From Typhlomys cinereus (taxonomy: Eukaryota > Chordata > Mammalia > Rodentia > Platacanthomyidae): a DNA stretch of 64,000 bases. The stretch spans positions 28,618 through 92,617 of the forward strand of contig JALPQD010000232.1 of NCBI GenBank assembly GCA_023101885.1, in the 5' to 3' direction. The translations under genes and the position numbers were made by a program. Below the pieces are notes generated by a model. The model saw nothing but the letters and a program-made list of their open reading frames with translations, was not told the DNA's origin and ran no database searches. Positions 32,576 to 44,530 of this stretch are shown piece after piece. The stretch's first letter is position 1; every line of letters begins with the position of its first letter.

Positions 32576-34587
32576 TCATAAGGAGATTATCAACCCTGGG
32601 AAACCTGGAACATTTATAAATTTCATAAATTTCTCTTTATAATGAAGTAAGTGTCCAAGTGAGGGTTTTGAAACACTTTTGGTGCAGTTTGTTCTTTTCT
32701 TATGAATAAACTTAGGTTAAGAGGGATTGGAAGAAAGTTATTAAGTTATTAAGCATTCCTCCTAGAATTCCAAAGCATGACCAAACACTGACAAATGTAA
32801 AATTAAATTTGACTCAAAGCTAAAAGAATTCAAGTTTCACAAATATTTTAGAATTTTCTCTTCATAAGTTACATAGTACTTTTAAAAAATTACAATAGTA
32901 CTTCCATATAATGAAAATACCTTTTTACTAAGTCCTATTCAAAGTAGGTGCTCATTAAGTACTTGTTAAATGAATAAATTTTTATTCTAAGAAAATTATG
33001 ATCACAAATAGCACCTATGCATAGATTCCCCTAAATGTCTATGTGTGGACATGATTCTTTGAGTCACACACAGATTATTAGTCTTTGGACTCTTTGGATT
33101 AATTTTTTTGAACATCCTCAACTGAAAGATAAGAAAATTGAAATCTAAAATGATAAGACCATGCTTGAGTTGAACAATATGAAATTTTTGCGTTTGTAGG
33201 TCAAAACAGGTCTATATAGCAGTTTCATTTGTTACTACTGAAAAATGAAGGTATCCACTGCAAAACATCCCTGAGGACGATAAGAACATTAAATGGGTGA
33301 GCTTCCAAGTTGTAGGAGAGAGGTCATAGTTCGTTACACTGGATCAGGTATCCATTTCAGTTGTAGCATAGAAAGTTATGTTTTGCCTTTTGAAAATTAG
33401 GTTAGGAAATTTGTATGTAACAGTTGACTGAATTTGAGAGAAAAAGTCTTGGATTCTAAAGTTTCTCAGTAATATTTGAAAAGCATAATTTAAAAATATT
33501 TTTGGTGAATTTAACTTAGGTGGTTATATTTCAAAGAGCTGAAATTTCTCAGAGTTTCTGCTCCCTGAACATCCTAGATCTTACCTAAAATAAAGAAATG
33601 TCATTGAAAGTGAGGATTATTTGCTTATCCTGTCCTGACTTCATGGAATGCCAGACTTGCTTTGGGGATTACATTTCCAGAATGAGCTTCCAACAGGAAG
33701 CATCTGCTCATGCGTGCGTAATAGGGATGGAATGTGCCCTGAGAAGATATTGTCCTGCTTCCACACTCTTGGCCTAGTTGGTATCTGTCTTCACAGATAC
33801 AACTCAACATAAGATTGTGTTGCCTTATTTTTGTTGTTGTAGCTTTGTATCAGAAAAAAAAATATATAACATGAGTTTTGGGACCAGAAAACTCATTATG
33901 ATTCTAACAGAGAGCACAGATTTATGACCTTAGAATTTGCACAAATGCAGTTTCCTGGACATAGAGAGCAAATGAATTTCATTTGTGGTATCTATATATC
34001 CAATACCTAAAGGCTCTTCCCTTTGCCTCAGTTCTTTGGTTAATTATGATATTTCTGTTCACTATTTTGCTGCTCACTGAGAAAGATAACAGTAATGAGA
34101 AATGGGTTAAAATGGGTTTGATGTCTCTGATATTTTAAGCAACCATCTTCAGATTTATCAGACATCCTATGCAAAATTATTTCATTAATAATTATGTGTT
34201 TCATGACTATCATAATGGATATTTGTTGAAAAAGCTAATGACAATAAAATATTGATCTCAAAACGGTGAAAGAAGTTGTTACCTTTGTGGGAACTTACCA
34301 ACATAATAATTTCCCAAACTACCAAAAGAAGTAGTCACATAGACATAAAAATTAACTTCATAAGGTAGTCAATTATGGAAGTAAAGCAGTTATAGAAAAT
34401 CCTATTCTGACATAAAACAGAGCCCAGAAAGACAAGTACATGATTCTTATCCTTCAAACCTGGGTGTCTTCGAGACTTGGTCTCTCAAGAGATCCAATTG
34501 CTTATTGAGAAACATTCATTTATCCAGCCTAACACACTGATTATTATTTATAAAATAATGGCAGGGTTTCCACTAATCGGCTCTGTT
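32576..34587. other. Unique AT-rich sequence
   Basis: At 32940-32980 'aggtgctcattaagtac' and 'ttaaatgaataaat' look like another small L2/MIR tail. Otherwise nothing was recognised. Confidence 0.4.
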
Positions 34588-35000
34588 AGATATAATGTTA
34601 GGCTTGCGGGACACAAAATGGCCCCACTATGTATGTGTCCAAACAAAGGACTTCTCATAGCCCTGGTTGTTTGGATGCTCCCAAGGACTCCCCACAACTA
34701 TTTTCCCAAGGACAGCTCCACAGCCCCAGCTTGTCTGCCCCTAAGATAAACTAACCGGTTTGCCCAAGGGCTTTTTACCCACCCCTAGACAAGCCCCCTT
34801 TCTCATCCTAGTACATGCCCCTGCCCCATGGTCACAGGACATGCCCTATGAGAGACCCCCAGAGCTAGATTTCGCCGCTGCTTCTCTATCTGATACAGAG
34901 AGTCGTGCTGCTTGCCCTCCTGCTTGCTTGCCAATAAATCTCTGTACACTATGTGCTGATTTTGGTGTCCAAAGCATGGGGGTGCTTTCCTGAGAGAGCC
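34588..35000 (+). repeat. ERV1-like LTR
   Basis: Begins TGTTAGATATAATGTTAGG with 'acacaaaatggcc', and has an AATAAA signal near 34933 followed by a T/G-rich region. This layout is typical of gammaretrovirus-like (class I) LTRs. The 3' boundary and any primer-binding site could not be fixed, and no viral coding follows. Confidence 0.55.
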
Positions 35001-35449
35001 CCTCCCAGGATCCTTTTCTGGAAAACGCTGGTAACTAGAAAGTTTTGTCATTCTATTGGGACAGAACCCACTGTCTGCTCTTCCCAGTCTCTGGCATGAA
35101 GTCTGCTTTCTGAGACGGTCTGGGTGTGGTAAGTCTGATGAGGGACCAAGCCAGACCTGACTTAACTCTGATGTACTGTAGAGCAACACCAGTCTAAATT
35201 TATTTGGGGATAAAGCTCCAACTAGACAGGAAGTGCTTCCAATGGTTGGCACGCTAGCGTCTGAATCACCATGCTTAGTACCATCTAGTGTTCTTATCTC
35301 AGGCATTGTTGCCAGGGATGTAAGCTACTAATACTTATTTCCCGAGTTTTTAAAGGTATCTTACCTGAAGAAATACTTCCAAAGTTGTATAAAAAATAGG
35401 TAAGCAAATATGTCCATGGGCGATCCAGGATGCTCATCATTTTAAATGT

Positions 35450-35985
35450 GTCTTTGTGGTATATGTGTGTGTGTGTATGTGTGTGCAAGAGGGTACTTGA
35501 TTGTGAGTACCTGTGGAGGTTTAAGGGTGACATCAGGAACCATCTTGGATTGTTTTACCTCCTTATTGGTTTACTCTGATATTTCCCAGGCTCTGCCTTC
35601 CAGGGCCAGAAGTGCAGGTTGCTGCCATATCCACCGGGCATTTTTAAAAAACTTTAGTGTGTGTGTGTGTGTGTGTACTGTGTGTCCCTGTGGAGGACCA
35701 AGGTTGACTTTAGGAATCATCCCAGATTGTTTCTACCTCCTTTTTGGCTTTACTCTGGGATTTCCCAGAGCTCTACCTACCAGGACCAGAAATGCAGGCC
35801 ACCATCATTTCTGCCTAGTAGTTTTTATGTGGGACCAGGGATCCAAACTCAGATCCTTCTGCTTGTGAGGCAGAGTCTTAACCTCTGAGCCATAGTTCCA
35901 GGTCCAACCTGGCATTTTTATGTGGGATCTGAATTCAGGTCCTTTTGCTTATAAGGTTAAACCTCTGAACCATCTCTCCAGCCCC
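35450..35985 (-). repeat. B2-superfamily SINE with a second copy nested inside
   Basis: The outer copy is 35450-35646 plus 35911-35985. Its two parts join in family order at 'ggcattttta' and its head ends 'aaccatctctccagcccc'. The inner copy occupies 35647-35910. Confidence 0.9.
35647..35910 (-). repeat. Inner B2-superfamily SINE, 10-bp target duplication
   Basis: Flanked by GGCATTTTTA at 35637-35646 and 35911-35920. The TG-rich end is at left; the reversed B box 'ggatccaaactc' and A box 'cctctgagcca' are at right. It was inserted into the body of another member of the same family. Confidence 0.9.
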
Positions 35986-36184
35986 TAAGGTTCAGTTGTT
36001 AAGAGTCAAGGTTAGCACATGAAAAGCTAATCGTATTTCTAGACACAGTAGATGAACAAGTCAAAACTAAAACAATATCATTTAGAATGTCATTCAAAAT
36101 ACTCAAGAAATAAATCTATCAAAATTTGCTGGTATTCTGTGTTGAAAATTATGAATAGAGATGCAAACTGAGTTCACAAATTAG

Positions 36185-36255
36185 AAGACTCAATATTAGG
36201 TCCTTTTGCTTGTGAAAAAAGGCTTTAGCCTCTGAGACATCTCTCCAGTCCTCGT
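36185..36255 (-). repeat. B2-superfamily SINE head fragment
   Basis: Reversed head only: 'ggtccttttgcttgtg' and 'cctctgagacatctctccag'. Confidence 0.7.
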
Positions 36256-36629
36256 TATTTTAAATTTTAAAATAATTCAAATGTTTATCATTAGGAAGTA
36301 GGTAAATAAACTAGATATATTCACTTAGCAGAATAGAGTTATGGAAAAATGAGCTAGTATGACATATATCCAAGTATAAAATATTCATGATATGTTGTTA
36401 GATTTGAAAGCAAATATCAGAAAAAGTATATATGATTGGATTTGATTTAATTGTATAATAGTGTAATAACATGCTAATATATCATAGAAAACTTTGAAAG
36501 ATATTAGCACTAATTTCTAAGGAATAATACCATGATGAAGTTATTTTACAAACTCCTGTATTCTCTGGATCTTTCTTGAAAGAATTGTGGACTATTAGGA
36601 CTAAAATAGACCTTGGATTTAGTAGGAAA

Positions 36630-36770
36630 TCTTTTTTATTTTGCTTTTTGAGATATGTTCTTATGATGGAGCCCAGACTGTCCTCAAACTCAATATCCTT
36701 CTGTTATAATCTCTTGAGAACTGAGGTTATAGGCAAGTATGTACCATTACACATGACTAGGAGATGTTTT
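36630..36770 (-). repeat. B1 SINE
   Basis: Reversed B1: 'tttgagatatgttcttatg', 'cccagactgtcctcaaactc' and 'ggttataggcaagtatgtac'. Confidence 0.65.
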
Positions 36771-36957
36771 ATCTAATAAAGTAATTTGCAGACAACACAC
36801 TTGATACCCACAAATGTGAAATGAGTTTCCTAAACCCCTCAAAATTTATTTTTACAGCTTAGCTTCTTACACCAGTGTCTGGAGAAAGCAGTACTTATGT
36901 TGGAAAATATTCATCTTAAATGTTTCTACATTTATTGCATTTTTAAAAAGTATACCT

Positions 36958-37300
36958 AGGGGTTTGGGACATGGCTCAGGGATTAAGCCTCTGCCTCACA
37001 AGCAGAAGGACCTGAGTTCAGATGCCAGATCCCATGTGAAAATGCTGGGCAGAAATGACTGTGTGACCTGAAGTCTGGCCCTGGAAGGCGGAGCCTAGGA
37101 AAACCCAGTGCAAGAGCAGTAAAGAGGTAGAACAATCAAGGAGATTCCCAAGCACACAGATCTCCACAAGCACACAGATTACCCTCTCTGAAACACACAG
37201 ACTCACACAGACACACACACACAGACACACACACACACACACACACGCACACACATGCATGCACTCACGCGCACATGCACACGTGGAAAAAAAATATATC
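36958..37300 (+). repeat. B2-superfamily SINE with (CA)n tail
   Basis: Starts 'ggtttgggacatggctcagg', B box 'cctgagttcagatgcc', body 'ggcggagcctagg', then CA repeats (37200-37258) and an A-rich end. Confidence 0.88.
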
Positions 37301-37624
37301 TAGAGCAACAGATGAGCAACAGGTCCACAAATTATATCCTCTAACAGCTTGGATGCTTCTTTGGGGTGATCAATACCTAGGTCCTCAATTTCAGGAGAGA
37401 AAATTAAACCCAAAAGACTTATGAATAATAGTAGCAGAGTTAGAATTAGAATACTGTCGGATTCACAGCCAGTTAACACCATTAATTTTGATACACTGTT
37501 TCCTGTAAGTTGATGGGCATTGATTAAATATGCCACTGTGTTAGGTGGTGATACCAAAGTTACACTAGGCCTGTTTGTACCCTTGAAAAATAGAATATTG
37601 TATGCAGATAAAATATGTGTTCGC

Positions 37625-37715
37625 AGTCCTATGTAAGGGGTCGACTGCAACTCTCTGGTAGCCCCTTGCCTAACTAACACATTCTAGGTTTGATCTTCAG
37701 TGCCACAAAAATAAA
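37625..37715 (+). repeat. ID-like SINE
   Basis: 'ccttgcctaactaacacatt' and 'aggtttgatcttcagtgcc' match the 3' half of an ID element, followed by an A-rich tail. Confidence 0.5.
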
Positions 37716-37807
37716 GAAAAAATAGAAAATCAAAAGAGAAGCCATCATGGGTAAAATTAATTAAATCAAAAAAACCTTATGAATTAAACCTTAGGAGTGT
37801 TTAATCG

Positions 37808-38045
37808 TTGCAGGGCATGATGACAAATATAGGTGCCAAGGCCAAAGCATGAAGAGTTTGAAACCAGTCTGAGTTACATTGTGATATCCTGCCTCAAAAA
37901 CAAACAAAACAAACAAACAAAAAGCAAAGAAGGAAGGAAAGAATGGAAGAAAGGAGAGAGGGAGGAAAACAAAAGAGAACAAAAGAGAAGGAAAGGGAAG
38001 GGAAGGAAAGGAGAAAGAAAGATTATGGAAGGAAAGAAAGAAAAG
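37808..38045 (+). repeat. B1 SINE with AAAC and GAAA/GGAA tail
   Basis: B1: 'gggcatgatgacaaatatag', 'gagtttgaaaccagtctgag' and 'atcctgcctcaaaaac'. The tail expanded into AAAC repeats and then a 120-bp purine-rich GGAA/GAAA tract. Confidence 0.7.
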
Positions 38046-39241
38046 TGAATTTGATCAATTCTTTGGCCTTAAAACTATTACACAGAACTTTTTCTCTCGT
38101 CCCAATTAAGAATTTCAAAGCATTGTATTATTCCATATAATTACGTGAAACATTTTAGCCACTTTAAAGAGAAAGATTATTATATTCACTAGAAATTGAA
38201 GTCCTGGAGAGATTAAATGGCTTGTACATTAGTCATCAAGAACAGGAATAACCCCAGGATCTCTTAGGTTTGGGTGATTCCCATTAAAACCACACCTTCC
38301 GGATCCAACTTAACTTTGTATCATTCCTAGAATCCTGGACATGTCGGAAAAGATCATTGCTCTTTATTTTAGGATAAGTCAACCACTCTCCTGCTTGAAC
38401 CTGAGTAGAGTCCAGCACACTGTGACTTCTAACCTCAGTTTTATTCCCTCGGAGCCAGGGAATCACTTACTAGCCTGTGGGTGAGGCTGCATGCGCCAAC
38501 GCCAAGTCAATAGCAGATGAATGGAAACCACAAAATTAAAGGTGTTGCTGGCACCAGGATCCAAAGTAAAATTGCTGATCCAGGAATGACAGTCTCTAAA
38601 CATTTTCAGACAAGTTAGGAACACAAGCGAGACCAACTCCGATCAGAGCCTTTCTGTGTGACTAGCGCCTGCACAGAAGATAATGTACTGTGTGTGTTCC
38701 TTTACTCTGATACTGAGCTTCTATCAGCCTCCTTGTGCTCTGGCATGTTTTGTGCAAATTGTAAGATGCATTTTCATTTCAGGTGTCTTTTCTCAGTTCT
38801 CTTCGCATTTAGATTACCTTCAGATTATCTTTAGATTATCCTTATTGCAGTAAATAGAAAGAAATAAGTGAATCTCTGATCCCCCTGTGTTGTGTGACAT
38901 TGTTTGCTGGAGAGATGCCACACAGCCATCTATCCACCCTAGAGAGGAATTCAGTGACTGGCCAAAGTAATGATTACACCTAGGTCCAACTTGACAAACC
39001 AATGAATTTATTGGGGTTACCTGTAGCAGTAGGGGTGAGGCTTGCTTACAGTAACAGGGGTGACTCAAAGTCGACTACATCACCAGTCAGAGTGTGGTGA
39101 GCTGAGTTCTCTGTTCTTTGTCTTGCTTCTAGAACGATCTCTTCCAGAGGTCTGAGGTGTTTAGTGCCTCTCCCAGACTTCTGGCTGGAGGGAGTTTCTT
39201 GCAGTTATTTACTGCTTTCTTTACCTTGTGGAGAGCTCCCC
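38046..39241. other. Mostly unique sequence
   Basis: At 38160-38300 'ggagagattaaatggcttg' and 'ccccaggatctcttaggtt' resemble a reversed MIR core. No gene was supported. Confidence 0.4.
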
Positions 39242-39254
39242 CCTGCTGAATCTT

Positions 39255-39511
39255 TTCCTTTTATATATATATATTTATTCATTTGTGCGAGTGTGCATGT
39301 GTACATGTGTGTGTAGAATCACCATGGACCACTTCCACCTCCTCCTTGTTTACTCTGCCCCGGGATTCACAGGCTCCGCTCTACCAGGACCAGAAACACA
39401 GGCCGCCCCCACTTCCACCCAGCGTCTATATGTGGGTTCTAGGATCCAAACTCAGGACCTTCTGCCTGCAAGGCAGAGGCTTAACCCCTGAGCCAGCTCT
39501 CCAGTCCCTCT
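39255..39511 (-). repeat. Young B2-superfamily SINE, 13-bp target duplication
   Basis: Flanked by CCTGCTGAATCTT at 39242-39254 and 39512-39524. The tail in minus sense has GAATAAATATATATA after a TG-rich stretch. The head shows reversed A box 'cccctgagcca' and B box-like 'ggatccaaactc'. Confidence 0.95.
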
Positions 39512-39524
39512 CCTGCTGAATCTT

Positions 39525-41879
39525 GTAATGTCAGGTACTTTCTGAGCTTCAAGAGCTGTCTATTTGCTGAGCCTTCCTTCAGGACGGAATGTTTTAAACT
39601 GTCACACAACTACCTATCTCTTTAGATTAGACTGGGACAAAGTCTAAAATGGGGCTAATGTATGCCCAGAGGAAAAACCCCATCCCACGCCTTGCATGGT
39701 TTTAAAGCGCCCCAATCACCAATGGACGTGCCAACCCTATTCTCCTAATTGTTTAGAGTTTTAGGGAGCATTAGTTCAGGTCAATCCAAAAAGCAGGAGA
39801 GTAACTGCAGGAGAAGGTATGAAAAACATTCAGATCATAAGGAAGAGAGAAGAGAAAAAGATTGAGCAGAATTTTTAGACTGCAGTGTGGTCCCAAGAAA
39901 GATGTGGCCGAGTAAATGGTACTTTCACTGCAATGGGCCCTTTTATACTCTCCTGTATCACATCGCTGTCTAAAAGCAACCTATTGGAAGTCTGGTCTCA
40001 AGACAAATGCAGCACTAGGTCCAGTGGGACAAATCTGAAGCTGTTGCCAGTTATGGTTTTCACAATGGGGGGCCCTGGGAAGAATTTTTTTTCATCACTA
40101 CCACAATTGAACTATTGAGCCCCCAACATCTACTTCTTCACATGTTTTTTGAGCAACTCATTCACGATTCTGTAGGCTTCTCTTTTTGAGAGGAAACTGA
40201 GAAGTGATATAGAAAGCATCTGCATATCTGGCACAATAGTTATGACAACCATTGTCTCCTTTAGATCCTTAAAAATAATACCAACCTCCATTAACATCTC
40301 CAAGATGCAAGTGTTTTTGACCTACCATGCTAGATACAGGACAGTTTTAAAGATTTCCGCTTACATTTCTCCACTGTGCTAGCTCTTGTCCTAATTTGGG
40401 GCTTACTTAACGATCAAGATGTGTATTGGGCAATTCTGGTTCTGCCAATCAACTTAGGTCTGGAGAATGAGCAAATAATTCGACTTTTTATACCATGCCT
40501 GTCATTGGTTCTTGCTTTCTTATCGTGTTATTTTTCTTTTGCTTACTTATTCTTGAAGATGTGAAGTGAATCCCTTGCTTCCTGCCTTCCTATTTAGCAC
40601 CTAAGAAAAGCTCAATTGACCACCTCTAAAACCCTTTGGCTGTATTATTTCACAGGTCACTTTATGATAATTTCAGCTTCCCGACTTTCAGCAGTCAGGT
40701 GGTGTCCTCTGGGCCTTAATTAGTTTTTTGATTCTATCATATCAGAGACATTCATGAGCTCTGCTTAATGATGGTGGCTCCTACTGCCAGTGAGGAGCCA
40801 CAGTGAGCTTAGTGAGCCGGCTGTGCCTGTCACCACATTCCTGAAGCCCTTGTGGACGACGTCTTCTTGGTCAGCATGTGTGGTATCATCCTTTCAAGAG
40901 TGTTGTTCTAGTATTACATACAGCATTCATTTTGGCGTGACCCCTTCCAGGGTGAAGACCAGGATCAGGCAAAACTACCCTGATGTTACATGACTCCCTG
41001 GATTTTGCCAACAGGCCTACTCTGTCCTCCTTTTCTGTAACGTTGGTCTTGGCCACTTGCCTTTGCCTTTATGCCTCCCCTGGCATCTGTCAGGGCAGCT
41101 CAGGTGCTTCCACTGTGCTAAGTGCCGCCCACCACTTTCATCAGGTGTCTGCATTTCCGGTAGTGCATTTTCCCTCATAATCTGGGCTTTCTTGCAATGA
41201 TTTAACTTCTCTACCCCGAGAAAGTATTTTCCAATCATTGAATTTTATTTATCTAACCTAATCGTATATCCTGGCTCCTTTGATAAACACCCTTAAAATC
41301 CACCCCCAGTATTTCTCTCTTTGCTCCTGACAATACAGGAGGACTAACTCTTGCAACTTTCTTGCATAGTGTGTCTTTCTTTTCAGACTCCTCTGAGTAA
41401 CCAAGAGGGAAAGGGGACAAATCCTAAGCGTAACATCTCCTCCAGAGTGGACAGCATCATTTCTAGCACAAACGGAAGTACTTCCTCTCACAGGATGGAT
41501 AGAGCATTTTTGCAAGCTCTGAGAGTTAGGGCGATCTGCACAGTCACTACCTTTAGGGGGTATCCATGCAGATGTTCCATTCATTTCTTGGCATTCTGGT
41601 TTTTACTAAGATCCAGCTTACCGTGACAGACCTAGTACACTGATCATCAAACATCTCCAGTTCTGCCACCCTGCTCAGCCTGCCAGTCTGATATCTCATT
41701 TCATTTCTTCTTTTCCATTGCCACAGATAAGATTCTTTTTGTAAAAGCAGCTAGAGTTCCTTTCAGCTACTTGTTAATGGCCTCAGTTTCTCTTCATTGC
41801 TCTGCTTGGTATCAGCACAACTGGGCAATATTCAGCCAACTTGGTAATCTTCCTAGCTATTTTTGCTCTTTTTTTATTT
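39525..41879. other. Mostly unique sequence
   Basis: No gene was supported. Several open frames of 65-108 codons on both strands lack domains. No clear repeat was assigned. Confidence 0.4.
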
Positions 41880-42450
41880 GTTGATTGATTTTTGGCTTTT
41901 TTTGTCCCTGAGGCAGATCTCTTGCAGCCCAGAACTGTCTCCAACTTATAACAAAGGATGGTCTTGAGCTCTGTTGCAGTTTGCCTGCATGGATGCTGAC
42001 AAGTGACCATCAAATGGGTCAAGGGAACAAGGGCTTTATTTTCTTATTGATAGTCCGGTTACGGTCTGTCCAGCTTGATGGGAGAGCATGCACCAACACC
42101 AGGACTGAGGGAACTGGCCACACCATCTTTACATAATGGCTGAGAGAGGGACGATCCTTACTTGCCAGAGCAGCATGTCTGGCCAAGTGTATAAAAGGAT
42201 GCCAACTCTTTGTGATTTTTTCCAAGGTCTAATCTCACCCACCAGAGGCTGGGCCTTCCCCATCAGCTAGACAATCTTCTTCAGGTTCATTCTGGGCTTA
42301 ATTCAACTACTAATTCTCCACAAATGTGCTCAGAGCTCAAACCCTCAATTGTCAAGTTTGACACCTGTGCCTAACCATGACAAGCTCCCAATCAGCCTGC
42401 TTCTTCTGCCCATGTGCTGAGATTACGGGTTTGTACCACTGACCCATATT
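41880..42450 (-). repeat. B1 SINE split by an LTR
   Basis: Reversed B1 runs 'cagcccagaactgtctcc', 'ggatggtcttgagctc', then after the LTR 'agctcccaatcagcctgc', 'catgtgctgagattacggg' and 'tgtaccactga'. The break lies at 41972-42382. Confidence 0.8.
41972..42382 (-). repeat. MaLR-type solo LTR with perfect 5-bp target duplication
   Basis: The 411-bp element runs TGTTGCAG...ACCATGACA and is flanked by AGCTC (41967-41971 and 42383-42387). In minus sense it begins TGTCATGGTTAGGC with GTCAAACTTGAC-like sequence, and AATAAA maps to plus 42035-42040. It is the same family as 6819-7243 but better preserved. Confidence 0.9.
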
Positions 42451-42479
42451 TGCTCTATTGCCTTTCTAAACATGAATAG

Positions 42480-42720
42480 TTGGTCTGAAGAGATGGCTCA
42501 GAGATGGCTTCTGCAAGCGGAAGAGCCTGAGTTCAGGTCTCAGGTCCTACATGAAAACACCAGGCAGAAGTGGCTGAGGCCTGAACGTCCAGCCCTGGTG
42601 GGTGGAGCCTGGGAAATCTCAGAGTGAAGCAGGTAGAAGCAATCCAGGATGGTTCCTGAAGTCATCCTTGATCCTCCACAGAGATTCACAGTGCCCTCTG
42701 ATACGCACACACACTAAATT
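42480..42720 (+). repeat. B2-superfamily SINE
   Basis: 'gaagagatggctcagaga', B box 'cctgagttcaggtctc', body 'gggtggagcctgggaaatc' and 'atccaggatggttcctg', ending in a short CA stretch. Part of the head between the boxes is deleted. Confidence 0.85.
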
Positions 42721-43280
42721 TAACACTCCCGCCCCCATGAACAGTTGTAATTTCCAATGGCACATTTTTCTAGATAATACGTGGTGAATTCTCTACTCAC
42801 CTGCATCCTATCCTCTACTCTCTGCATCCTACCTAGCACACAGGCTGATCCAACTTAACATATTTAGCAAGCCTATCTCTACCTCCCCCCAATTTTCCTG
42901 TTTTTCAGAGCACTCTCTGTACCATAAATGTGGTTAGATTAGTCCCAAAGATATATCAAGGTGGCATGAAAAAGATTCATTAGGGAAGGAAGCAGGAGAA
43001 AGAAACAAGAATCTTCAACAATGTAGGAGGGAGGAAAATTGGTCAAGAGGAGTTAGTACAGCTGCAGTACAGGGACAAGAAAGTTGTAGCCATATTGATG
43101 GGGAGTCCTCTAATCAAAAGCACTGAGAAGTACCGCACCATGCTGGTGCGATGGGTATGGAGCCTTCGGAGCTCGGCTCTGTCCTCTCATTGGCTGGAAG
43201 TTTCTTAGCAAATGCAGTGTTGAGTCCAGAGCAAAAGGATCTGAGGTCGTTGGTCAGTTACGGTCTCCACAACAGGGGGT
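42721..43280. other. Unassigned sequence
   Basis: No gene or clear repeat seen. Confidence 0.4.
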
Positions 43281-43297
43281 CTGGGAGGAACATTTTC

Positions 43298-43557
43298 TTT
43301 TTTTTTTTTTAGTTATTTCTTATTTATTCAGTTGTGTGTGTGTGTGTAGAACCACGGATGAATTCGGGAACCACCATGGACGCCTCCACCTCCTCCTTGT
43401 TTACTCTGCCCGGGATTCACAGGCTCCGCCCTACCAGGACCGGAAACACAGGCCGCCCCCGCTTCCGCCCGGCGTCTATACGTGGGGTCTAGGATTCGAA
43501 CTCAGGACCTTCCGCCTGCAAGGCAGAGGCTTAACCCCTGAGCCACCTCTCCAGCCC
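43298..43557 (-). repeat. Best-preserved young B2-superfamily SINE, 17-bp target duplication
   Basis: Flanked by 17-bp duplications (43281-43297 and 43558-43574) with one mismatch. In minus sense the A box TGGCTCAGGGG (plus 43535-43545) and a B box GAGTTCGAATCC (plus 43492-43503) fit the pol III consensus. A GC- and CpG-rich body follows, then (CA)n, AATAAATAAG and an A-rich tail. It retains more CpG sites than the older copies, which suggests recent insertion. Confidence 0.96.
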
Positions 43558-43574
43558 CTGGGAGGTACATTTTC

Positions 43575-43970
43575 ACAACTGTTGGATGTAACAACTCAGC
43601 TGCTGAGCTACAGTCTTTCTTGCATTAGACATATACCCGCGATATACAGCCCTCAACAGCATCAGAAAGCCTTTTAATAAGACCTGCGAAGAGCCACAGT
43701 CTCTCGGTGGAAAGGGTACAGCATGCAGAGGTCTAACAGGTGGGGTTTTTATGGCACTGGGAGTGGGAGGAGGGCTAAGTGGAGGATTCCACTAGATAAG
43801 TGGATGCTTTAAGGTGGGGTAGGACTTGATCACAACGTCCAGGCTGAGGAGACAGGTGACATGGGGCGAAGTGGGGGGCTGCTTGGTTATGCTGATTTGG
43901 AGACCCTGTTTGGACTCAGACATAAGCAACTTTAAAGTTGCTCCTAAGTTATGGATTTAACTCTTTAAAG
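43575..43970. other. Unassigned sequence
   Basis: No gene or clear repeat seen. Confidence 0.4.
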
Positions 43971-43971
43971 C

Positions 43972-44105
43972 TGGTGTACAGACATGCCTATAACCTCAGA
44001 ATTTGAAGGTGGAGGTAGGAGGATCAGGAATTCAAGAAGAGCTCAAGCTATATAGAGAGATTAAAAACCGCCTGGGCTACCTGCTTTCCTTTAAAAAATA
44101 CTTGT
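43972..44105 (+). repeat. B1 SINE
   Basis: 'ctggtgtacagacatgcc', 'gaatttgaaggtggaggtag', 'gatcaggaattcaagaag' and 'gcctgggctacctgc' with an A-rich end. Confidence 0.65.
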
Positions 44106-44159
44106 GTTTTACATTAGAAAACAGATGCGAAGATATAGATCCAGTTCTAAAGTGCTTCT

Positions 44160-44530
44160 TTGTGTTTGAGATTTTGGACATGGTCTTGCCGTGTAACCCA
44201 AGCTGGCCTTAAGCTCATGACATTCCTCTTGCTTCAGCAAATGTTGGTATTGCAGGTGTGTGCCACACACACGGCCTCGGTTGGCACCTTTGAGATAAAA
44301 TACTTGACTTCATTCACCTTTTCGGTTTTTAATCTTCTTGTGCAGTATTGGAATTTGAACCCAGGTCCTTGTTTACGATAGGCAAGCACTTTAGCGCTAA
44401 GCCATATCTCAAATTCTTTTTGTACTTTTTATTTGAAACAGAATCTTTCTCAATTAACCAGGAAGGCCTTGAACTTGGGATCTTCCTGACTTAGGCTCCC
44501 AGTAGCTAGAATTACAGGCCCGTGACATGT
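44160..44530 (-). repeat. B1-ID-B1 cluster
   Basis: Reversed B1 (44165-44280: 'taacccaagctggccttaag', 'tattgcaggtgtgtgcc'), reversed ID (44340-44410: 'tttgaacccaggtcc', 'aagcactttagcgctaagcc') and a second reversed B1 (44435-44530: 'ggccttgaacttgggatc', 'tagaattacaggccc'). Confidence 0.65.

Noticed and set aside
42190..42205. TATA box (GTATAAAAGG) in plus sense within the LTR at 41972-42382
   Set aside because: The LTR reads on the minus strand by its MaLR start and AATAAA, so a plus-sense TATA is not its own promoter. The other copies do not conserve it.
43492..43545. tRNA gene
   Set aside because: The A and B boxes belong to a SINE head. The sequence would not fold as a full tRNA and continues into the SINE body and tail.
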